In this document: in pieces, positions 59,158 through 64,000 of the stretch | Layout: each line of letters begins with the position of its first letter | Position numbering within the stretch: the stretch's first letter is position 1 | Assembly (NCBI GenBank): GCA_964409865.1 | Contig: CAYPGE010000001.1 | Location: 1-64,000 of the forward strand | Direction of reading: 5' to 3' | DNA: 64,000 nt | Origin: Anammoximicrobium sp964409865 | Lineage (GTDB): Bacteria > Planctomycetota > Planctomycetia > Pirellulales > Pirellulaceae | Position numbers and translations under genes: made by a program | Notes under the pieces: generated by a model | Database searches by the model: none | Seen by the model: only the letters and a program-made list of their open reading frames with translations | Told to the model about the DNA's origin: nothing

Positions 59158-62100
59158 ATGGCAGAATGGCTGCCAACAAGAAGCATCGGATGCGAACGCC
59201 GCGGTCTTGGCAGCCGTTGGTCGCGAGCGGTCTTGCTGTGCGCGGTGTGCTTGCTTGCCTGGCCGGCTTGGGGGCAGGACTTCGACGCGCGGATCTGGGT
59301 GGCGTGGGGCGGCGGTGCCGCGCGTCGCTGGTCCGGCGAAATTCGCGTCGACAACGGTCGGACGCAGCCCGTCATGGCGAGTTGCATCCGCGAGTTCGAG
59401 CCCGTGGGACTGTCGCCCGACGAAGCGGGGTCGATGCACGTCGAAGGCGACGCCATCGTCGTGGTTCCCTGTACGCCGCGTACCTATGACGGCGTTCGAC
59501 TGCGCGTCACGGCGGCCCGCACGGCCGAGCTGTCCGTCTACCTGGTTCCCGATGGTCAGCCCGAGGCGGTCCAGCGCGTGGCGATTCCGCTGGGCAGACT
59601 CCTGACCGAGCCGTACACGTCGATCCTGGACGAGCGGGGCAACCGGTTGCTGGTCCGCCGCGAGCCGGGGGACGATTTGCGGGTTCGCTTTGACCGAGAT
59701 TCGCTGGTCTTCGCCGCGGGAGAGAGGTTCGAATTTCGCGTCGCGCCCAACTCGGTCAGCGGTGTCGAGGCGGACGATCCGCTGGTCTGCACGGTCCGCC
59801 TGCAGCCGGCCCGAGGGGACGCCGAGTTGTGGGAGGAGAGCCGCGAAGCGCGCGTCGGGGCGGATGGCAAGCCGCAGGAAATCGGCCCTTTTTCGCTGGC
59901 CTTGCCCGAACAGGAAGGCGTCTACGATTTGCACTTCACGCTCGGCAAGCGGCGGCTGCCGACGCGTTTCGCGCCGGCCAAGGACCTGTGCCGGCGCAGC
60001 GTCCAGTTGGTCGTGCTCCGGGGGCAGCCGAGTCCGCCGGCTGCGGCACCCTGGCACGTGGTGGCCGAGACGCAGCCGCAGATCGACGCGGGCTTGCCAA
60101 CGAACAAGACCGGCCTCGGCGGCGGGAGCGTCGGCGATTCGACCAGCCGTCTCTGGAAGTCGCTTCCCAAGCTGCCCCACTGGAAATGGTTGCCGGGTTT
60201 GGATTCCAGCGGCCACGAAACCCCCATCGGCAATCGCCTGAGCCAACTGCGCAAGGAGGCTGGCCGGGAGTGGATCGAATTGCTGCCAGGCGGCTGGCAA
60301 GCCTATCCGTTGCCCGTCGAACAACTCGGCGTCCCGCACGTGGTGGAGGTGGAGTACCCGGCCCAAGCCGCGCAGACGCTGGGCATCAGCGTCGTGGAAC
60401 CGAACGCGGCGGGCATGGTCACGCCGATCGGCCTGAATTCCGGTGCGGATGTCGAGTCGAGAAGCAGCACGCCGGGCGCTGGCTGGGAGCGGCATCGCCT
60501 GGTCTTCTGGCCGCGCACGACGACCCCGTTTCTGATGATCGCCAATCGCCGCGACGACGTGCCGGCGGCCTTTGGAACGTTGCGCGTCCTTTCCGGCCCG
60601 GCCGCGTTGCCGGCGCGGCCGGCTGCCGGCATCCCGGACGCTCGTCTCCTGGCCCAGTACTTCGACCGGCCCTTGTTGGCCGACGCGTTCTTGGCCGGCG
60701 ACACCTTGGACGCAGGCAGCGATCGGAGCTTGACCGACTGGGTGACGTTTCTGCAGGCCGGATCGCGGTTCGTCGAGTACTTGAAGCACACCGGGCACAA
60801 CGGGGCGATGCTGGCGGTCTGGCACGAAGGCGGGGCGATCTATCCCAGCGCCGTGTTGCACTCGACGCCGAAGTACGACAGCGGCGTGTTCTTCGGCACG
60901 GGTCAGGACCCGGTCCGCAAGGACATCCTGGAACTGCTATTCCGGCTGTTTGACCGCGAAGGACTGACGCTGGTGCCGGCGCTGCACTTCAGCACGCCGC
61001 TGCCCGAACTGGAAACCCTGCGCCGCCGGCAGACGCTGCCGCCGGAAAGCGTGGGCATCGAAATGGTCGCCGGGGACGGCCGCACGTGGAAGCAGTCATT
61101 CGCGGCCGACCGCGCCACGGGCCCCGTTTACAACCCCCTCTCGCCAGCCGTGCAACAGGCCATGCAGCGTGTGATGCTGGAACTGGGCCAGCGGTACGGG
61201 CAACATCGCTCGTTTGGCGGCGTCGCCGTCCAACTGGGCCCGCAGACCTACGCCCAGTTGCCCGACGCCGAGTGGGCTCAAGACGACACGACGGTCCGCC
61301 GGTTCGCGGCCGAGGAGCGGCTCGACATGGCGGGTCTAGGCGGCACGGACCGCCGTTTGCAGGCGATGTTCCTGGCAGGCGATGGACGCGAGCGTTGGTT
61401 GAATTGGCGCGCCCGAAAACTGGCGGACTTCTACGAATCCGCGGCTGCCGAATTGGCCAAGCTGGCCCCAAGCGGCAAACTGTACCTGGCCGGCGCCGAA
61501 CTGCTCACGGATCCGCAAATCGAGGCCGAGTTGACGCCCGCCTTGCCGGAGCACTCGGACTACAAACGGCAGTTGCTGCGCGTCGGGATCGATCCGCTGA
61601 GCTATCGCGACGACCAGCGCGTGGTGCTGCTGCGGCCTTATCGCTGGGCGCCGCTGAATGCGCTGCAGGCCCAAGCCGCCAATCTGCAACTGCGCACTTC
61701 GACCGAACTGGATCAGTTGTTTTCGCGGCCGGGCCGTGCGGCAGGCGACGCTGGCACGAATGCGCGATTCAGCGCGTGGACGGGCAGCTTGCTGTACCAC
61801 GAGCCGCAGACGTTTCCCACGGCTTCGTTCCAAACCAGCGGGCCGTTCGGCGCCGGCAAGACCGCGTCCTGGCTGCTGACGCAGATCGCTTCCTCGGCCG
61901 CGGCCCACCGGCAGGGCGTAATCCACAGCCTGGCGACGCTGGACAGCCAAGTGCTGTTCCAGGGCGGGTGGACGGCCGTGATGGGCCAGCAAGACGCGCT
62001 GTTGCCCGTGGCCGACGTGTTCCGGCAATTGCCGGCCAGCCGTTTCGAGACCGTGGCATCCAGCAACACCGCCCTGGAAGTGCCGCCGGTCGTGGTCCGC

Positions 62101-63204
62101 CGCCTGAGTCGCAGCGATGGCACGTACTTCTACGCCGTCAACGACTCGCCCTGGCCCGTTTCCGTGACCGTGACGCTGGACGCGCCTCGCGGCAGCGCAC
62201 TTCGCGTGCTCGGCGACCGCCTCTGCCCGCCGCTGGTGCCTCAAGAGAGAACGCAAACTTGGACCGTGCCGCTGCAGCCGTATGATTTGGTGGCGGCCGT
62301 CGTCGCGGTCCCGGACGTGCGGATCGTCGATTGGCAGGTCGAGGTCGGCCGCGAGGTGCTGGTCGATCTCCGTAACGGGATCGACGACTTGCGCAAACGC
62401 GTCAATCAGCTCCGCGATCCGCCGCCTTTGCGGGTGCTGGGCAATCCCGATTTCGAGCTTGCCTCGGCGGACGACCTGTTGCCCGGCTGGGACCGCTCGC
62501 GGGGCGCGGACATCACCACAGAGATCGTGGCGGGGCAGGGCCGCGCCGGCAGCAACGCCCTGCGCATCCGCAGCGACGGCCCCGTGGCCTGGGTCCGCAG
62601 CAATTCCTTCCCGGTGCCGGCGACCCGCCGTATCTCGGTCTGGGTCTGGCTGCGGATCGACGATCCGAACAAGCAGCCGCCGCTGCAACTGGCCATCGAA
62701 GGCCGCTTGGACGGGCAGCCCTACTATCGCCCGGCGCGGGTCGGCGCCGGCGACGACCGTCTGGAGGCGCCGCCGCCGTTGACGGCGGACTGGGCCTGCT
62801 ACCTGGTGCGCATCGACGACCTGCCCACGCACGGCCTGACCGATTTGCGAGTCGCGATCGACCTGATGGGGCCGGGCGACGTCTGGATCGACGACGTGCA
62901 AGTCTTCGACCGGTGGTTCGACAAGACGGAGCGCAACGAGCTGTTGAAGAAGATCGCCCTGGCAAACTTCTACTTGGGCAAAGGCGAAGTCGCGCAGTGC
63001 GAGCACGTGCTCCGAGGCTACTGGCCCGAATTCCTGCGGCGGTACGTCGTGATCGACGAGAACTCCTTGGCAGAGGTCGCTACGGCCGGCCGCGCCAGAC
63101 CCGAAGCGGCGCCCGCCGCAGCGCCGGAGGATTCTGGCACGTCGCCGTCCTGGCTGAAAAAGATGGTGCCGAAACCTCCCAAGCTGCCAACCTGGTTTCG
63201 TTAG
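59158..63204 (+). CDS. very large exported protein with TIM-barrel-like and beta-sandwich regions
   Basis: A 1348-residue secreted protein. The signal peptide is about residues 24-41 (VLLCAVCLLAWPAWG). Residues about 40-300 look like beta-sandwich repeats. A central region near 520-900 resembles a GHL10-type glycosidase barrel (SRFVEYLKHTGHNGAMLAVW, FDREGLTLVPALHF). Residues about 1095-1250 form a jelly-roll carbohydrate-binding-like domain (NPDFELASADDLLPGWD to WIDDVQVFDRWF). The basic tail ends KMVPKPPKLPTWFR. I do not recognise a named family. It lies after the GT4 and pseudo-sulfatase genes, which suggests a surface-glycan theme. AAGGA precedes the start. Confidence 0.65.
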   Translation: MAEWLPTRSIGCERRGLGSRWSRAVLLCAVCLLAWPAWGQDFDARIWVAWGGGAARRWSGEIRVDNGRTQPVMASCIREFEPVGLSPDEAGSMHVEGDAIVVVPCTPRTYDGVRLRVTAARTAELSVYLVPDGQPEAVQRVAIPLGRLLTEPYTSILDERGNRLLVRREPGDDLRVRFDRDSLVFAAGERFEFRVAPNSVSGVEADDPLVCTVRLQPARGDAELWEESREARVGADGKPQEIGPFSLALPEQEGVYDLHFTLGKRRLPTRFAPAKDLCRRSVQLVVLRGQPSPPAAAPWHVVAETQPQIDAGLPTNKTGLGGGSVGDSTSRLWKSLPKLPHWKWLPGLDSSGHETPIGNRLSQLRKEAGREWIELLPGGWQAYPLPVEQLGVPHVVEVEYPAQAAQTLGISVVEPNAAGMVTPIGLNSGADVESRSSTPGAGWERHRLVFWPRTTTPFLMIANRRDDVPAAFGTLRVLSGPAALPARPAAGIPDARLLAQYFDRPLLADAFLAGDTLDAGSDRSLTDWVTFLQAGSRFVEYLKHTGHNGAMLAVWHEGGAIYPSAVLHSTPKYDSGVFFGTGQDPVRKDILELLFRLFDREGLTLVPALHFSTPLPELETLRRRQTLPPESVGIEMVAGDGRTWKQSFAADRATGPVYNPLSPAVQQAMQRVMLELGQRYGQHRSFGGVAVQLGPQTYAQLPDAEWAQDDTTVRRFAAEERLDMAGLGGTDRRLQAMFLAGDGRERWLNWRARKLADFYESAAAELAKLAPSGKLYLAGAELLTDPQIEAELTPALPEHSDYKRQLLRVGIDPLSYRDDQRVVLLRPYRWAPLNALQAQAANLQLRTSTELDQLFSRPGRAAGDAGTNARFSAWTGSLLYHEPQTFPTASFQTSGPFGAGKTASWLLTQIASSAAAHRQGVIHSLATLDSQVLFQGGWTAVMGQQDALLPVADVFRQLPASRFETVASSNTALEVPPVVVRRLSRSDGTYFYAVNDSPWPVSVTVTLDAPRGSALRVLGDRLCPPLVPQERTQTWTVPLQPYDLVAAVVAVPDVRIVDWQVEVGREVLVDLRNGIDDLRKRVNQLRDPPPLRVLGNPDFELASADDLLPGWDRSRGADITTEIVAGQGRAGSNALRIRSDGPVAWVRSNSFPVPATRRISVWVWLRIDDPNKQPPLQLAIEGRLDGQPYYRPARVGAGDDRLEAPPPLTADWACYLVRIDDLPTHGLTDLRVAIDLMGPGDVWIDDVQVFDRWFDKTERNELLKKIALANFYLGKGEVAQCEHVLRGYWPEFLRRYVVIDENSLAEVATAGRARPEAAPAAAPEDSGTSPSWLKKMVPKPPKLPTWFR

Positions 63205-63613
63205 ACTGCGGCAAGAGAGAGGTCACCGCTCCGGAAGCCTGGCTTCCGCAGCAAGCGGGCTTCTTTGCTCGTGCCCCGGTCCGCGTCAGGCGACTGCTGC
63301 CAGCCCCGAAACCGCGGACATTCCATGCAGGCTGCGGCGGGGAATTGCCGATAATCTTGGTCAGCACGGCGGACGAATGAGCCGCCTGCCATTCTCCAGG
63401 CATTAAAACCTTCGGTCGCCATTCCGGCAGAGGGACCAACATTAGAGCGTTGGCCGGAGTCAATCCACGGCTAGTGCAGAAGCACGCCCGACTCCCGCCT
63501 TTCTCGCAGCGACTCCACTCGTCGCAATCGACCGAAGGTTTTTTGGGTTCACCATCCAGGGCTGGCGCTTCCGGTGAGGCGACAGCCCTGTTGGCTTTCC
63601 CCCCACCCGTTGC
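63205..63613. other. intergenic region with inverted repeat ending in T-tract
   Basis: About 400 bp without a gene, between convergent genes. A GGAAGCC-TG-GGCTTCC-like hairpin lies near 63234. A 14-bp inverted repeat, AAAACCTTCGGTCG at 63405-63418 and its complement at 63529-63542, ends in six T residues. Either could serve 3' ends. Confidence 0.5.
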
Positions 63614-63916
63614 CTACGCCAGCGCCTGCGACAACTCGCCCGCGATCGACTTCTCGATCATGCCCTTGAACGGCGAGGCCAGCAGGGGCAACTGGCCTTC
63701 CACGCGCGCCTTGTCCTCCTCGACGGTCAGCGCGCCCTTGATCGTGATGCCGTTGGTCGACAGGGAGAAATTCAGCACATGGTCGGTCCAGGCGCCGTCG
63801 ACGGCCGAAATCTGGTCCTCGAATCGTTTCGTGACCTGCTCCATGAATCCTTTCAGACGCTGAGTGGCTTCCTCTTGGCCCAGGCCGTGGGGAACTTCCG
63901 CGCGGAATGCGGGCAT
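63614..63916 (-). CDS. polyhydroxyalkanoic acid system family protein
   Basis: A 100-residue protein of the polyhydroxyalkanoic acid system family. PAFRAEVPHGLGQEEATQRLKGF at the N-terminus and VLNFSLSTNGITIKGALTVEED in the middle are the family pattern, with ASPFKGMIEKSIAGELSQAL at the end. The function is not well defined; members are linked to granule regions. The start has AGGAG 6 nt upstream. Confidence 0.85.
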   Translation of the reverse strand: MPAFRAEVPHGLGQEEATQRLKGFMEQVTKRFEDQISAVDGAWTDHVLNFSLSTNGITIKGALTVEEDKARVEGQLPLLASPFKGMIEKSIAGELSQALA

Positions 63917-64000
63917 GGTTATCTCCTAGGGTTGGCTTGCGTGTTTCAACGGACCGTTCGCAAAAGGGGCAGTTCCCCCGACCGGAAAAATGTCGCAGAC

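Noticed and set aside
63405..63542. Rho-independent terminator
   Set aside because: The T-tract follows the right arm, but the loop of 110 nt is too long for a normal intrinsic terminator, so it is only noted.

Overview
The window looks like a GC-rich chromosome segment of a planctomycete, most likely from the Pirellulales. This is inferred from gene content: Tat-exported Gfo/Idh/MocA oxidoreductases, DUF1080 proteins, Cys-type sulfatases, PQQ-like propellers, ceramidase-like proteins, zinc-ribbon membrane proteins, DUF433/PIN pairs and lpxK. There is no 16S gene to place it further. No transposase, integrase, phage module or CRISPR array was found. The only RNA gene seen is a tRNA-Ala(CGC).

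1-3.4 kb is a minus-strand group: Gfo/Idh/MocA dehydrogenase, TIM-barrel sugar isomerase/epimerase and ROK sugar kinase. 3.6-22.3 kb is a mosaic of mostly exported carbohydrate and sulfate ester enzymes: NHL propeller, Tat dehydrogenase, a PQQ-propeller protein with a methyltransferase-like insert, a GH32-like protein, a DUF433/PIN pair, a sulfatase, a TIM-barrel protein, a ceramidase-like protein and a Tat epimerase. 22.4-25.3 kb is an amino-sugar cassette (MFS transporter, NagB-like deaminase, PIG-L deacetylase). 25.4-28.2 kb pairs a Tat Gfo/Idh with a double DUF1080 protein, which recalls 3-keto-glycoside processing.

28.3-35.0 kb is the most interesting block. A consensus-like promoter precedes a Gfo/Idh gene, a ROK repressor, an iron-dependent alcohol dehydrogenase, a two-subunit transketolase, a divergent RpiB-like isomerase and a TauE/SafE-type exporter. 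This set matches the known sulfoglycolytic transketolase (sulfo-TK) route for sulfoquinovose. The isomerase keeps its catalytic Cys but has lost the Asp-His pair and the ring-opening His of RpiB, as expected if its substrate is not ribose 5-phosphate.

35-51 kb carries a solute-binding lipoprotein, the tRNA, a proline-repeat secreted protein, YbaK-like, SDR, CPBP protease and class V aminotransferase genes, a heparinase-like/glycosidase-like pair, a MazF-type toxin module, DUF4058, TspO and an HExxH membrane protein. 51.5-63.9 kb has NAD-type isocitrate dehydrogenase, lpxK, a methyltransferase, an SGNH hydrolase, a GT4 glycosyltransferase, a sulfatase-fold pseudoenzyme, a 1348-residue secreted protein and a polyhydroxyalkanoic acid system protein.

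The intergenic DNA is unusually structured. It holds a family of palindromes with an invariant TCC/GGA triloop and covarying arms, one copy of which lies inside the GT4 coding sequence. It also holds a 32-bp dispersed repeat with compensatory changes, a perfect 25-bp-arm hairpin, a 33-bp RNA-like stem, and short tandem repeats that are all exactly 7 bp in period at six places.
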